A stretch of DNA of 64,000 nt from Paraliobacillus zengyii (GTDB taxonomy: Bacteria > Bacillota > Bacilli > Bacillales > Amphibacillaceae): assembly GCF_003268595.1 (NCBI RefSeq), contig NZ_CP029797.1, forward strand, positions 2,935,501-2,999,500. Reading direction: 5' to 3'. The translations under genes were made by a program, and so were the position numbers. The notes below the pieces were generated by a model that saw only the letters and a list, made by a program, of their open reading frames with translations, had not been told where the DNA came from and searched no databases. Shown one piece after another: positions 1-9,561 of the stretch; positions within the stretch are counted from its first letter, which is position 1, and every line of letters starts with the position of its first letter.

Positions 1-21
1 ATATATTGTTTTTTTAGACAT
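1..21 (-). CDS. arsC: Arsenate reductase ArsC, N-terminal fragment cut by window edge
   Basis: Only the first seven codons lie in the window and read MSKKTIY on the minus strand. They are preceded by the ribosome binding site AAAGGGGA nine bases upstream. This matches the start of thioredoxin-coupled ArsC proteins, which continue into the CTGNSCRS active-site loop. The gene follows arsB by 16 bases, so it is the third gene of the operon. ArsC would reduce arsenate to arsenite for export by ArsB. The identification rests on seven residues plus context. Confidence 0.6.
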
Positions 22-37
22 AATAATCAATCCCCTT

Positions 38-1336
38 TTAAAATAGTAGTAGTGTTAGATATAAACCAATTAAGGTAATAAACAGTATTGGCACAGTAAG
101 AATAATTCCTGTTTTAAAATACGTGCCCCAAGATATTTTCACGCCTTTTTGTGCTAATACGTGTAACCATAAAAGTGTAGCTAGTGAACCAATTGGTGTA
201 ATCTTTGGACCTAAATCAGAACCAATAACGTTTGCATAGATTAGCGCTTCTCTGAGGACACCAGAAGTATCTGTTTCTGCAATTGCCAAAGCATCTATCA
301 ATACTGTCGGCATGTTATTCATAACAGATGACAGGATCGCGGCAATAAAACCCATAGCTATAGTTGCTACAAACAAACCTTCTTCTGCACTTGCTTGAAT
401 AAGCTGGGCTAACACATCTGTTAAACCTGCGTTCCGTAATCCGTATACGACAACATACATACCTATTGAGAAAAACACAACAGCCCATGGAGCTCCTTTT
501 ACAACTGCCATCGTATCTACTGCCTTACTATTTCTAGCCATAAATAAGAAGAAGATTGCAATAATCCCAGCTATTATTGAAACGGGAACCGCTATAAATT
601 CACTAATAAAATAACCAACCAATAGAACCGCTAGTACATACCAAGACAAACGAAACATCTTGTAATCTTTAATTGCTTCAACTGGTTCTTTTAAATCAGC
701 CAAATCATATGTACGCGGAATACTCTTTCTAAAGTAAATTAATAACACTACAATTGTCGTTACTAATGAAAAAATATTTGGAATAATCATTCGCGAAGCA
801 TATTCAACAAAACCAATGTTGAAAAAATCTGCAGAAACGATATTAACGAGATTACTTACAATCAATGGTAATGAAGTTGTGTCAGCAATAAATCCACTTG
901 CCATAATAAAAGGAAATACCATTTTTTCACTGAATTTAAGATTACGAACCATCGCTAATACAATCGGAGTCAAAATGAGTGCTGCACCATCATTCGCAAA
1001 AAAGGCAGCTACTATTGCACCTAAAATACTGACATAAATGAACATTCTAATTCCACTACCACCAGCAGCACGCGCCATGTGGAGTGATGCCCATTCAAAG
1101 AAACCAATTTCATCTAATATCAATGAGATAAGTATAATTGCTACAAAAGCTAGTGTTGCATTCCAAACAATCTCTGTTACTTCTATAACATCACTAAACC
1201 CTACCACACCAACAAGTAATGCAATAACTGCTCCGCCACAAGCAGACCAACCAATTGATAAACCCTTTGGTTGCCATATAACAAAGACGAGCGTTACAAT
1301 AAAAATTAATATAGCTAAAATAACTGATAATGACAC
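38..1336 (-). CDS. arsB: Arsenite efflux permease ArsB
   Basis: A 432-residue polytopic membrane protein of the ArsB/NhaD (ion transporter) superfamily, close to the roughly 430 residues typical of ArsB. The sequence is a series of hydrophobic segments with the family-like stretch [13 protein letters not shown] near residue 112 and a second inverted half ending in a hydrophobic tail. It exports arsenite or antimonite across the cytoplasmic membrane. The start is GTG, preceded by AGGGGGA. It begins 12 bases after the arsR stop and is followed by arsC, the usual arsR-arsB-arsC order. I infer derepression by arsenite through the upstream ArsR. Confidence 0.9.
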   Translation of the reverse strand: MSLSVILAILIFIVTLVFVIWQPKGLSIGWSACGGAVIALLVGVVGFSDVIEVTEIVWNATLAFVAIILISLILDEIGFFEWASLHMARAAGGSGIRMFIYVSILGAIVAAFFANDGAALILTPIVLAMVRNLKFSEKMVFPFIMASGFIADTTSLPLIVSNLVNIVSADFFNIGFVEYASRMIIPNIFSLVTTIVVLLIYFRKSIPRTYDLADLKEPVEAIKDYKMFRLSWYVLAVLLVGYFISEFIAVPVSIIAGIIAIFFLFMARNSKAVDTMAVVKGAPWAVVFFSIGMYVVVYGLRNAGLTDVLAQLIQASAEEGLFVATIAMGFIAAILSSVMNNMPTVLIDALAIAETDTSGVLREALIYANVIGSDLGPKITPIGSLATLLWLHVLAQKGVKISWGTYFKTGIILTVPILFITLIGLYLTLLLF

Positions 1337-1348
1337 TGTATCATCCCC

Positions 1349-1693
1349 CTAACAACACGTAATTCTTGTTCCATTTTTTTCTAAATCAATCAGTTTTTCA
1401 TCTTGACTTGGAAGTTGTTTTAGAATTTGTTCAACAAAAGGATAAAATATATTTTCTTTATTAATAGAATAAAAAATCCATTGTCCGCGTCGTTCTTCTT
1501 TTACGACCCCCACATCACGCAGTTTACGAAGATGTTGACTGATTGCTGGTTGGCTCGCTTGAAAAATTTCAACAAATTCACATACACAACAGTCATTATT
1601 TTCTAGCAGTTTTATCATGGTTAAACGGGTTTTATCTCCCAGTAACTTCATAATCATTGCTGCTTTATCCATCTCTATTGCTGTTTGTAGCAT
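1349..1693 (-). CDS. arsR: ArsR-family metalloregulatory repressor
   Basis: A 114-residue winged-helix repressor. The metal-sensing helix carries the cysteine motif NDCCVCEF, equivalent to the ELCVCDL arsenite site of ArsR. It is followed by the recognition helix SQPAISQHLRKLR and the wing. The C-terminus ends in an extra Cys-Cys pair. I place the start at the ATG at 1693 because a strong GGAGGTG lies seven bases upstream; an in-frame extension of 12 codons exists but lacks a ribosome binding site. As first gene of the operon it should autorepress until arsenite or antimonite binds. Confidence 0.9.
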   Translation of the reverse strand: MLQTAIEMDKAAMIMKLLGDKTRLTMIKLLENNDCCVCEFVEIFQASQPAISQHLRKLRDVGVVKEERRGQWIFYSINKENIFYPFVEQILKQLPSQDEKLIDLEKNGTRITCC

Positions 1694-1724
1694 TATAAAA
1701 CACCTCCATATCCATCTGCATATT

Positions 1725-1753
1725 ATCATATAATGATTTGCTTATATGTTCAA
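1725..1753 (-). promoter_or_regulatory. ars operon promoter with overlapping ArsR operator
   Basis: Read on the minus strand, a -35 TTGAAC (1748-1753) and a -10 TATGAT (1725-1730) are separated by exactly 17 bases. The palindrome ATCAT-TAT-ATGAT (1725-1737) covers the -10 box, as expected for an ArsR operator. The operator assignment is inference from position and symmetry. Confidence 0.65.
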
Positions 1754-1881
1754 CCTCATAATTGTAAAGATTCATTTACAATTCCTTTAAAATTAAATTT
1801 TGATATGACAAATGTACCTTGTTTTCCCCTAAAAAAAGTTCATAATAAGCAATAGATTATATGTAGAAGGAGATCATTTTC

Positions 1882-2529
1882 ATGGCATTAACACACAAAT
1901 TTTCAAAAGGTGAAGAAATTGCAAATGCAATAACACATGGCATTGGGGTGCTTTTAAGCATTGCTGCTCTTGTCGTATTGATTGTTTTTTCTTCATTAGA
2001 AGGAAATGCTTGGCATATTATTAGCTTTACGTTATTTGGCGTAACAATGGTCCTGCTCTATACCTCTTCAACATTGCTCCACAGTTTCCCTGAAGGAAAA
2101 GCAAAAGATGTTTTTGAGATATTAGATCATTCTTCCATTTATTTTTTTATTGCCGGTAGCTACACACCATTTCTTTTTGTTGTCGTACAAGGTGCTCAAG
2201 GTTGGACACTATTTGGAATTGTCTGGGGTCTTGCCATTGGTGGAACGATATTCAAAATTTATTTCGTGAAAAAATTCTTATTTATCTCAACCATGCTTTA
2301 TGTTGTGATGGGTTGGATGATTATTTTTACATGGGGACCGTTAACGGAAAAACTAGATCCTAATGGCATCATTTTGCTCGTAATAGGTGGCTTATTGTAC
2401 ACATTGGGTGCTATTTTTTACGTTTGGAGAGGATTTAAATTCCATCATGCACTATGGCATGTGTTTGTTCTAGCAGGAACAGTTATGATATTCTTTTGCG
2501 TTCTTTGGTATGTACTGCCAGTTAATTAA
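1882..2529 (+). CDS. hlyIII: Hemolysin III / PAQR-like membrane protein
   Basis: A 215-residue protein with about seven hydrophobic segments, the length and layout of the hemolysin III (YqfA/YplQ) family, distantly related to PAQR receptors. The N-terminal SKGEEIANAITHGIG, the TSSTLLHSF motif near residue 64, the ILDHSSIYFFIAGSYTPF block (about 83-100) and the C-terminal FHHALWHVFVLAG segment supply the conserved His, Ser and Asp residues thought to form a metal site. The start ATG follows AGAAGGAGA. Haemolytic activity was reported for a Bacillus cereus member, but the physiological role is uncertain, perhaps lipid or membrane homeostasis. It is monocistronic with its own terminator. Confidence 0.85.
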   Translation: MALTHKFSKGEEIANAITHGIGVLLSIAALVVLIVFSSLEGNAWHIISFTLFGVTMVLLYTSSTLLHSFPEGKAKDVFEILDHSSIYFFIAGSYTPFLFVVVQGAQGWTLFGIVWGLAIGGTIFKIYFVKKFLFISTMLYVVMGWMIIFTWGPLTEKLDPNGIILLVIGGLLYTLGAIFYVWRGFKFHHALWHVFVLAGTVMIFFCVLWYVLPVN

Positions 2530-2560
2530 AAAGTCTCATTAGCTAATAACTTTCATTTAA

Positions 2561-2607
2561 AAAGAGATAATCGCACACCGAATAGGTAATGCGATTATCT
2601 CTTTTTT
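2561..2607. terminator. Bidirectional intrinsic terminator between hlyIII and helicase gene
   Basis: A 15-bp perfect stem (2561-2575 with 2590-2604) is flanked by A-rich and T-rich tracts on both sides. It sits between two converging genes and can terminate both. Confidence 0.8.
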
Positions 2608-2672
2608 AAACTATTCAACTTTCTATACCAAGAATTGTTTGCCAATTCAATCTCCAAAAGTTGCGTAATCTA

Positions 2673-3800
2673 TTATCTTTTGTTTACTAACATTCCCTTT
2701 TGTAGAACCTTTTCTACTAATTCTATATCTAGTTCGCGACTAATCGACTTTAGCATACGTTCTTCAGCAGTTGTGATAATAGAAAGTACGTTACCTTCTC
2801 CTGAAGCACCTAAACGTCCAGTACGACCGGCTCGATGAATATATTGTTTTGAATCGGCAGGTACGTCCATTTGGATAACGTGTGAAAGATCTTTAATATC
2901 AAGCCCACGAGCAGCAACATCTGTTGCCAACAATAATTCTAACTCGTTTTTACCGAACTCTCGAATTGCCTTTTCACGTTCTTGTTTCTTGAGATCACCA
3001 TGCAGTTCACCAATACGCATTCCTTTATAGTTCAACTTCTCGGCCATAACGGACAAATTGCCAATGTCTCTAAAGAATACTAATGCTTGAATTTCTTCAT
3101 TCCGCACTATTTTTCGTAGCACATCAATTTTATCTCTTGCTTCACACACAAGATAACTGTATGTAACATCTGGTGTTCCTGCATCCTCTCTATTTACCCG
3201 AATCGTTTCCGGATCGACCATGAATGATTGTGCCTCAAGAGCCAAAGCTTCTGGTAATGTTGCTGAGAACAATAACATTTGTCTTTCGTTCGGTGTGCTC
3301 TTGATAATTGTAAACAGATTTTCTTTATGTTCAGGGACAAGTAATTGATCTGCTTCATCTAGAATAATCGTTTTAACTTGATGCACTTTTAATTTCTTTT
3401 GTTTAATCAATTCAAGTACCCTACCAGGGGTGCCGACGATAAGCTGAGGTTTTTTCTTTAACTTTTCGATCTGTCGTTTAATATTCGCACCACCAATTAG
3501 TGAAATACCTGAAATATCACTATCTTTTGTCCAATTTTGAACTTCGTGATAAATTTGCATAACTAATTCATGAGAAGATGCTAGGATAATAACTTGAACT
3601 TGCTTTTGTTGTATGTCAATTTCTTGTAAGATTGGAAGTAAGTAAGCTAGCGTTTTTCCACTACCAGTAGGTGATTCGACAATTACATCTTTTCCTTCAA
3701 TTATTAGTGGGACAGCTTTCTCTTGTACTTGAGTTGGCGCATCAAATCCTGCATTCTCCCAAGCCTTTTCCAAAAAATCTTTCATCGTATTGTTAAACAT
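2673..3800 (-). CDS. yfmL: DEAD-box RNA helicase, YfmL-like
   Basis: A 375-residue ATP-dependent RNA helicase. Motifs occur in order: Q-motif region FDAPTQVQ (19-26), motif I SPTGSGKT (43-50), TPGRV, DEAD (148-151), SAT (179-181), ATDVAARGLD and HRAGRTGR (322-329). The protein stops shortly after the RecA2 domain with no RNA-binding tail, matching the short YfmL type of Bacillus, which acts in ribosome biogenesis and cold growth. The start ATG follows AAAGGAG; a second Met five codons later is possible. It is transcribed alone. The family assignment is certain; the YfmL symbol is by length and layout. Confidence 0.88.
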   Translation of the reverse strand: MFNNTMKDFLEKAWENAGFDAPTQVQEKAVPLIIEGKDVIVESPTGSGKTLAYLLPILQEIDIQQKQVQVIILASSHELVMQIYHEVQNWTKDSDISGISLIGGANIKRQIEKLKKKPQLIVGTPGRVLELIKQKKLKVHQVKTIILDEADQLLVPEHKENLFTIIKSTPNERQMLLFSATLPEALALEAQSFMVDPETIRVNREDAGTPDVTYSYLVCEARDKIDVLRKIVRNEEIQALVFFRDIGNLSVMAEKLNYKGMRIGELHGDLKKQEREKAIREFGKNELELLLATDVAARGLDIKDLSHVIQMDVPADSKQYIHRAGRTGRLGASGEGNVLSIITTAEERMLKSISRELDIELVEKVLQKGMLVNKR

Positions 3801-3958
3801 AATAAAAAATGCTCCTTTTAGTCAGTATTTAATTTGTACGGTTACTGCAGTATAGCATGTTTCCCGTAATAATTGGAAACAAAGGTGAAGTCAATTCCTT
3901 TTCTAGACAAATATGCTAAAATAGAAGAAAATCAGCCAAAAGAGGGGAAGTAATAAGC

Positions 3959-5392
3959 ATGTCTTTTAAAATAGAAGAAGCTACCATTAAAGAGCTCCAA
4001 AATGAACTCGAATACGGAAACATAACATCTAAACAACTTGTTCAACTGTATCTAGATAAGATTAATGAACATAATCTAAATGGACCTAAACTAAATGCTG
4101 TTCGCCAGACAAATCCTGACGCGTTAGCAATTGCTGAACAACTTGATAAAGAACGTAGCAAGGAAACGAACGGTTTACTTTATGGTATTCCCATTATCAT
4201 TAAAAATAATATCAATACTAGAGATCAAATGGCTACAACAGCTGGTAGTTTAGCACTTCAACATAACTATCCAGAAGAAGATGCGTTTATAGTTAAGAAA
4301 TTACGTGAAGCTGGAGCAATCATACTAGCAACTGCTAATTTAACCGAGTTTGCTAACTTTATGGCTTACGAAATGCCAAACGGGTATAGTTCTCTTGGTG
4401 GACAAGTACTTAACCCATATAATCCTGGTGTGTTTGATGTAGGTGGGTCAAGTGCAGGAACTGGCTCAGCTATTGCAGCTAATTTTGCAACTGCAGGAAT
4501 TGGAACAGAAACTTCAGGCTCCATTCTTAGTCCGGCAAGTAGCAATTCGCTCGTTGGTATAAAACCGACTATTGGTTTAGTTAGTCGCACTGGTATTATC
4601 CCTATATCACATAGTCAAGATACAGCAGGTCCAATGACACGAACTGTTGAGGATGCGGCAATCATGTTAACTGTTATGGCTGGTCAAGATGAATCTGATT
4701 CTTCGACAAAAAATTTCCCGGGAAATGATACGGATTATACATCTTCATTATTAGAAGATGGATTAAAAGGAAGTAGAATTGGGATAGATAGAAGTACGTT
4801 CGCGGAACTTTCAGAAGAAGAAGTAACTGTGATCGAGGAAGCTATCGCTACTATAAAACAACAAGGCGCGACCATTATTGATCCAATTAAAATACATACG
4901 CCTGAACTAGATATGGTAGTAATGAAACATGAATTTAAGCATGACCTTAACAAATACTTAAAAACTGTATCAGAAGATGTTTCTGTCAAAAATTTAAAAG
5001 ACATCATCGCATTTAATCAACAAAATAACGAGCTAGCTTTAAAATACAATCAAGAGCTTTTGGAAGATTCAGAGGCAATGAGTGATGATCCAACCGATCC
5101 TGCTTATTTAGAAAGTCGCGCGATGGATTTGAAGTACTCTCGTGAGTTAGGGATCGATGCGGTTATGGAAAAACATAACCTAGATGCAATTCTTTCACCA
5201 AACAACTGGGGAGCTTCCTTACCGGCTAAAGCTGGCTACCCATCCATTACAATCCCAGCTGGATATACAGATGAAGGAAAACCAGTTGGTATAACATTTA
5301 GCGCTAAAGCTTTTAGTGAACAAATATTAATCAAACTAGGTTACTCCTACGAACAAGCGACAAAACATCGAATAGAGCCTAGATTTCAATAA
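3959..5392 (+). CDS. Amidase signature family hydrolase
   Basis: A 477-residue amidase of the GatA/amidase-signature fold, which uses a Ser-cisSer-Lys triad. The visible triad is Lys82 in IIIKNN, Ser164 in GGSSAGTGS and Ser188 in GTETSGSI; the 24-residue spacing between the serines is the family norm. It lacks gatC and gatB neighbours, so it is probably a small-molecule amidase rather than part of the tRNA amidotransferase. No signal peptide is seen, so it acts in the cytoplasm. The start ATG is preceded by GAGGGGAAG. The substrate cannot be told from sequence. An IS1182 element lies about 100 bases downstream. Confidence 0.85.
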   Translation: MSFKIEEATIKELQNELEYGNITSKQLVQLYLDKINEHNLNGPKLNAVRQTNPDALAIAEQLDKERSKETNGLLYGIPIIIKNNINTRDQMATTAGSLALQHNYPEEDAFIVKKLREAGAIILATANLTEFANFMAYEMPNGYSSLGGQVLNPYNPGVFDVGGSSAGTGSAIAANFATAGIGTETSGSILSPASSNSLVGIKPTIGLVSRTGIIPISHSQDTAGPMTRTVEDAAIMLTVMAGQDESDSSTKNFPGNDTDYTSSLLEDGLKGSRIGIDRSTFAELSEEEVTVIEEAIATIKQQGATIIDPIKIHTPELDMVVMKHEFKHDLNKYLKTVSEDVSVKNLKDIIAFNQQNNELALKYNQELLEDSEAMSDDPTDPAYLESRAMDLKYSRELGIDAVMEKHNLDAILSPNNWGASLPAKAGYPSITIPAGYTDEGKPVGITFSAKAFSEQILIKLGYSYEQATKHRIEPRFQ

Positions 5393-5461
5393 AGTATTAA
5401 GTGAAAAATCAGTGGGAAATTAAAATAAGACAATCAAATAACCGAAATTTAATCTTACCTT

Positions 5462-7177
5462 TTAGTAAACACCGAATTTCTTAAAATGTAAGATAGCTAA
5501 AGAGGCTGGGACATAACTAGCCAAAATAACGAAAAAGATTCCGATCATCTTAGGAAGATGGTCGGAATCTTTTTTTGTTGGATTATTTTCAGGATTTGTT
5601 GGACCATGCGCATGCTTAGCCGTGTACTTTCTCAAGTTCACCGCCATGAATGCAAATCCTAATTCATTTTCCACTTTCTTCTTGCCTCTTACTGACATAC
5701 GAGTGAAACGCAAATTAGCCTTCAAAAATCCGAAGACTGGTTCTACATCTATTTTTCGTTTGCCATAGATTTTACCGGTTTCTTTTTCTGAAAGCTGCTG
5801 TTTTGTGTATGCTTTTTGTTGTTCCCATTTTTCATTATAATAAATTTTTCGATTATTTCCTTCCTTTGCTTTTGTACAGTGGGAACGCAACGGACAATCC
5901 GAACAGTCTTCACATTCATAGACTTTAAAGGATCGGGTGAAGTTATCTTTACCTGTTCGATTAGATAGATACTGGAAAGCCACTTTTTTATCATTTGGAC
6001 AACGGAAAGAATCACTCGCTTCATCATACGCCCAGTTCATTGTGTTAAAAGGGTCTTGCTTATATTTCTTTGTCTTCTCTTTTCGATACATATTGTAGGT
6101 AATCAGCGGGATGCGCTCCCGATTAATGCGGACATCTTCATAATTCTGTTCACTTCCATACCATGCATCAGCTACGATATATGTGGGAAGTTCAAAGAAG
6201 CTTTCCTCGATTTTATCTAGAAAAGGAGTGAATGTGCGTACATCAGTTGGATTGGGAAATACGTCATATGCGAGTGTATATTGTCCTTCGGTCGCAATTT
6301 GTACATTGTAACCTGCTTTTAATTGGCCATTCTTCATATAATCGTCTTTCATGCGCATAAAGGTGGCATCATGGTCTGTCTTTGAATAACTATTGCGCGC
6401 TTCAAATATAAGCCTATCCTTTTCGTATTTTTGTTTGCGTGCTACGTAATCTTTAAACTGTTTGCGGTATTTTTTTGGTGTTTTCCTTGCAGAGCGAAGC
6501 TGCTTTCGTTTGCTGACATCTTTACTTTCTTCGATCTGTTTGTCGTATCCTTCAACGGTCTTCTCTAGTTTCTCAACTACTTTTTCGAGTTCTTTAGTGG
6601 ATAGTTCTTCCGTACTTTCGCGTTCTATTTCTGGAATAATTTCGTTTGCCAATAATTCATCGTACAGTTGATTTGATTTCTCCACCAAATTCGCACTGTA
6701 TTTTTCAATCGCTTTTCGCCAAACAAACGTAAATTTATTGGCATTTGCTTCTATTTTGGTGCCATCAATAAAGATCGCTTCCTGGTCAATCAGCTCTTCT
6801 TTCACCAGTTGGCATCGAAATTGTACAAAACATTGGCGTAACAGTTCTTGTACTTCTTCATTGACTCGAAAACGATTAATCGTTCGATAGCTTGGCTCAT
6901 AACCTTGCGCTAACCACATCATACGTACACTATCTTTCAGTAATGATTCAATTTTTCTTCCAGAGAAAACAGATTGCGTGTAAGCACATAAAATAACCTT
7001 CATCATCATGCGTGGATGATAAGCAGGACAACCTGTTTCATGTAAGAAAACAGAAAATGCTTTATCAGGTATTTGTTCTACTAAGTCATGGATCGTATAG
7101 GCAATATCATTTTTTTGTAATTTCATTTCAAAATCTAACGGCAGAATTACTTGATTCATGTTATAATCTTTAAACAT
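5462..7177 (-). CDS. IS1182-family transposase
   Basis: A 571-residue DDE transposase. The N-terminal DUF772-type domain (PRMMMKVILCAYTQ near residue 55 and PSYRTINRFR near 95) is followed by the DDE core: the first Asp in FIDGTKIEANANK, the second in VADAWYGSEQN, and the Glu in VEPVFGFLKANLRFTR. A cysteine cluster (CEDCSDCPLRSHC) precedes the last motif and may bind zinc. The start ATG follows GGAGGT. The frame leaves the element through its left inverted repeat and stops at 5462 in flanking DNA, so the last dozen residues are encoded by host sequence. Confidence 0.92.
   Translation of the reverse strand: MFKDYNMNQVILPLDFEMKLQKNDIAYTIHDLVEQIPDKAFSVFLHETGCPAYHPRMMMKVILCAYTQSVFSGRKIESLLKDSVRMMWLAQGYEPSYRTINRFRVNEEVQELLRQCFVQFRCQLVKEELIDQEAIFIDGTKIEANANKFTFVWRKAIEKYSANLVEKSNQLYDELLANEIIPEIERESTEELSTKELEKVVEKLEKTVEGYDKQIEESKDVSKRKQLRSARKTPKKYRKQFKDYVARKQKYEKDRLIFEARNSYSKTDHDATFMRMKDDYMKNGQLKAGYNVQIATEGQYTLAYDVFPNPTDVRTFTPFLDKIEESFFELPTYIVADAWYGSEQNYEDVRINRERIPLITYNMYRKEKTKKYKQDPFNTMNWAYDEASDSFRCPNDKKVAFQYLSNRTGKDNFTRSFKVYECEDCSDCPLRSHCTKAKEGNNRKIYYNEKWEQQKAYTKQQLSEKETGKIYGKRKIDVEPVFGFLKANLRFTRMSVRGKKKVENELGFAFMAVNLRKYTAKHAHGPTNPENNPTKKDSDHLPKMIGIFFVILASYVPASLAILHFKKFGVY
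5497..5513. repeat. Left terminal inverted repeat of the IS1182-family element
   Basis: CTAAAGAGGCTGGGACA, perfect inverse of 7325-7341. The transposase reading frame runs through it without a stop. Confidence 0.85.
5532..5576 (-). terminator. Hairpin terminator inside the transposase 3' end
   Basis: A 16- to 20-bp stem (5532-5551 with 5555-5575) with A and T tracts on both sides lies inside the reading frame near the left IS end. It can terminate transcription leaving or entering the element. Confidence 0.65.
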
Positions 7178-7263
7178 AAGGATACCTCCGATAGTTATTG
7201 TTTCGTCACTTTAATTTTATCAGAAGGTATCCTTTTTTACTTACTAAAATTTTCGATTTTATA

Positions 7264-7307
7264 AAAAAGTTGCATCTTCCAACTACCGTTGGAAGATGCA
7301 ACTTTTT
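7264..7307. terminator. 20-bp hairpin at the right IS end
   Basis: A perfect 20-bp stem (7264-7283 with 7288-7307) with a four-base loop, ending in A and T tracts on either side. It lies upstream of the transposase promoter region and should block incoming readthrough from the aldo/keto reductase gene. Confidence 0.7.
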
Positions 7308-7324
7308 ATTGTTTATCTGAGTTT

Positions 7325-7341
7325 TGTCCCAGCCTCTTTAG
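7325..7341. repeat. Right terminal inverted repeat of the IS1182-family element
   Basis: Perfect inverse of 5497-5513. It ends three bases before the stop codon of the neighbouring aldo/keto reductase gene. Confidence 0.85.
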
Positions 7342-7344
7342 ACT

Positions 7345-8337
7345 TTATTCAAATAGTGCTACCTTCTTAGACGCCTCATTAATTTCATCAAGATCTTCTC
7401 TTGATAATGTGAATTGCAGTGCACCAATGTTCTCTTCAACATGATGGACTTTTGAAGCACCTGGAATTGCTACTACGGTCTCCCCATGAAAATGGATCAA
7501 CCAGTTAAGTGCAATTTGCGTCTGACTAACTCCATATTTAATCGCCTTTTCTTCTAATAAATCAATTAACGGTTGTGTTTGCGCTAATCCTGCAGCTTTA
7601 AAGAATTTTGTATATTTGCGTGGACCTTTAATATTTTTGATCAGTTCAGGATTTTTATGAAATTTCCCTGATAATATGCCCTGTTCCAATGGAGAATAGG
7701 CAATAATGGTGATTCCTAATTCTTTCGCAACATCCATTATACCGTTTTTTTCAATCCTTCGATCCAATAAACTATATTTCACTTGGTTTGAAGCTAGAAA
7801 ATAATCTTTTTCTTTTAATAATTCATGAGCCTCTTTCATCTTTCCTGCATTATAATTACTTACACCGACAAGTTTAATTTTATTCTTTTCTAAGAGATGT
7901 ATCATTTCTTTCATTTCATTCTTCACATTAGAAAAAGAGAAAGGTTGGTGAATTTGATATAAATCAATGTCCCTTCCACCTAATGCCTCTAATCGCTTAT
8001 CTATCGTCTTTGTAATGGAAGATGCTGTTCTAAATAATGGCCACCATTTTGTTGCAATTAATGCGCTCTCTGCAGATGCATCTATGCTATTTAAGGCTAC
8101 AGATAATGCATTTTCAGATTCACCTTTTCCATATATTTCAGCAGTATCAAACCAATTGATCCCACCTTCCAAACTAAGCCTCACAATATTAGTAACATCC
8201 TTTTGATCCATCGCAGCCCAAAATCCACCTACTAAACCTTTACCATTACTAAATTGCCAACACCCTAATCCTAATGCAGATACTCTTGTTGATGATTGTC
8301 CTAATTTCCGTAAAGCTACATGTGTCTCTACTGTCAT
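7345..8337 (-). CDS. Aldo/keto reductase
   Basis: A 330-residue cytoplasmic NADPH-dependent oxidoreductase of the AKR superfamily. The catalytic tetrad is visible: Asp64 and Tyr69 in WFDTAEIYG, Lys97 in ATKWW and His130 in QIHQP. The C-terminal AIPGASKVHHVEEN is the usual cofactor-binding segment of bacterial AKRs. The start ATG has AAAGGGG twelve bases upstream, a rather long spacing. It is flanked by an IS element at its 3' end and appears monocistronic. The carbonyl substrate is not predictable. Confidence 0.88.
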   Translation of the reverse strand: MTVETHVALRKLGQSSTRVSALGLGCWQFSNGKGLVGGFWAAMDQKDVTNIVRLSLEGGINWFDTAEIYGKGESENALSVALNSIDASAESALIATKWWPLFRTASSITKTIDKRLEALGGRDIDLYQIHQPFSFSNVKNEMKEMIHLLEKNKIKLVGVSNYNAGKMKEAHELLKEKDYFLASNQVKYSLLDRRIEKNGIMDVAKELGITIIAYSPLEQGILSGKFHKNPELIKNIKGPRKYTKFFKAAGLAQTQPLIDLLEEKAIKYGVSQTQIALNWLIHFHGETVVAIPGASKVHHVEENIGALQFTLSREDLDEINEASKKVALFE

Positions 8338-8445
8338 TCGTTAATCATTCCCCTTTCAACATTGTATATTAATACCAGTTTAGAGCTAATTAGTGATTTT
8401 GTAAAAAATAAGCAGCTAGTTCCAACTAATACGTTTTTATTTTAG

Positions 8446-9444
8446 TTAGAATTCTATAAAGTATATAATTATGCCAAGTACTATAATAACAAGACTAACA
8501 GACAGCAATCCAATTATCCTTGACGTATTTGCCACTTGGATCTCTTTCCAGTTCACCGGTTTAATCCCGCTAACCCAAAAGACGATAATGGCTGATAATA
8601 AAATCGCATGAATATTTACAAGTAATAAAAGAAGTGGCGTAACTGCATATCTCCATTCCCCCTCGCCAATTATCATGCCAAAGACAATTGCTGGTGGTAA
8701 CAGCGCTACTGATACCATTACACCAACTAATGCTTCTGACACACGTTTGGCAAAAGAAAGTGCGCCAGCCGCTCCCGCTGCAAGTGCTAAGATGATATCC
8801 ATCATCTCGATATTTGTACGAGCTCTAAACTCATCGCTATCAAGTGGTAAATTAAATATAACACCAAATAAAATAGCAATAAGAATTGGAACTACCAAAC
8901 CAAATATTGCAGTCCCTACCGACCGGCGCATTATTTTATAATCACCTAACACAGCTGCAAAAGATAGGGCGGTATAAGGACCAATTAATGGAGCGATAAC
9001 CATCGCACCAATTACGACTGCTGCACTATCTTTTACAATACCTGCAGTCGCAACAATAGCTGATAACACAAGGAGCCATACAAAGTTTCGATTAATAACA
9101 CTTGATGAATGAACGACATTATATAATTCATGCCTGCTCGCCCTTAAAACCTCTTCTTGTTTTTCGGATGGGTCTCTTTCTTCCTCTTTTTCCTCCTCAA
9201 CTCGCGGAATATAAGTTGAAATGTTATAAAGTAATGCACGCATTTCCTCATCATATTTTGAATCTAATTCTAAAAAATTCAGAATCTCTTCCGCATATTT
9301 TTTATCAATTAATAATTTAAATACTTGCTCTTGATCTGAAATGCGTGTATGCCAATGCGAAATTATCGTAAATTCTGCTATTTTTTCTTGGAAATGATTC
9401 ACTTTATCATTTGGAATATATACTTCAATTAGTTGTAACTCCAT
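8446..9444 (-). CDS. DUF389 (TIGR00341-type) integral membrane protein
   Basis: A 332-residue protein with an N-terminal soluble domain of about 115 residues (beginning MELQLIEVYIP), an acidic linker (VEEEKEEERDPSEKQEE) and six or so membrane segments. The latter include GAMVIAPLIGPYTALSFA and the glycine/alanine-rich ALAAGAAGALSF, typical of DUF389. Family members are uncharacterised membrane proteins. The start is the ATG at 9444, with GAGGGAAG five bases upstream; an upstream TTG at 9471 is less likely. Several in-frame acidic residues lie in the membrane portion, which would fit transport, but no function is assigned. Confidence 0.82.
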   Translation of the reverse strand: MELQLIEVYIPNDKVNHFQEKIAEFTIISHWHTRISDQEQVFKLLIDKKYAEEILNFLELDSKYDEEMRALLYNISTYIPRVEEEKEEERDPSEKQEEVLRASRHELYNVVHSSSVINRNFVWLLVLSAIVATAGIVKDSAAVVIGAMVIAPLIGPYTALSFAAVLGDYKIMRRSVGTAIFGLVVPILIAILFGVIFNLPLDSDEFRARTNIEMMDIILALAAGAAGALSFAKRVSEALVGVMVSVALLPPAIVFGMIIGEGEWRYAVTPLLLLLVNIHAILLSAIIVFWVSGIKPVNWKEIQVANTSRIIGLLSVSLVIIVLGIIIYFIEF

Positions 9445-9530
9445 CTTTTCTTCCCTCGCTACTAGAATCAATTTTTCACTTAGGATACGGAAGCTACAAA
9501 AAAATATGAATAATATAAGTTAGCAGTTAA

Positions 9531-9561
9531 GATGATTTATGCTTAATGCTCATAAATCATC
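9531..9561 (-). other. Hairpin overlapping the SDR stop codon
   Basis: A perfect 11-bp stem (9531-9541 with 9551-9561) spans the last codons and stop of the SDR gene. There is no clear T-run after it, so it may be an mRNA 3'-end stabiliser or a weak terminator. Confidence 0.45.

Larger units (their letters stand above)
5497..7341 (-). mobile_element. IS1182-family insertion sequence, apparently complete
   Basis: A 1845-bp element bounded by a perfect 17-bp inverted repeat (5497-5513 and 7325-7341) that begins CTAAAGAGGCTGGGACA. It carries one full-length transposase on the minus strand. Strong hairpins lie just inside both ends. I see no clear target-site duplication. Its right end is three bases from the stop codon of the adjacent aldo/keto reductase gene, so insertion spared that gene. 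Both domains of the transposase look intact, so it may be active. Confidence 0.88.
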
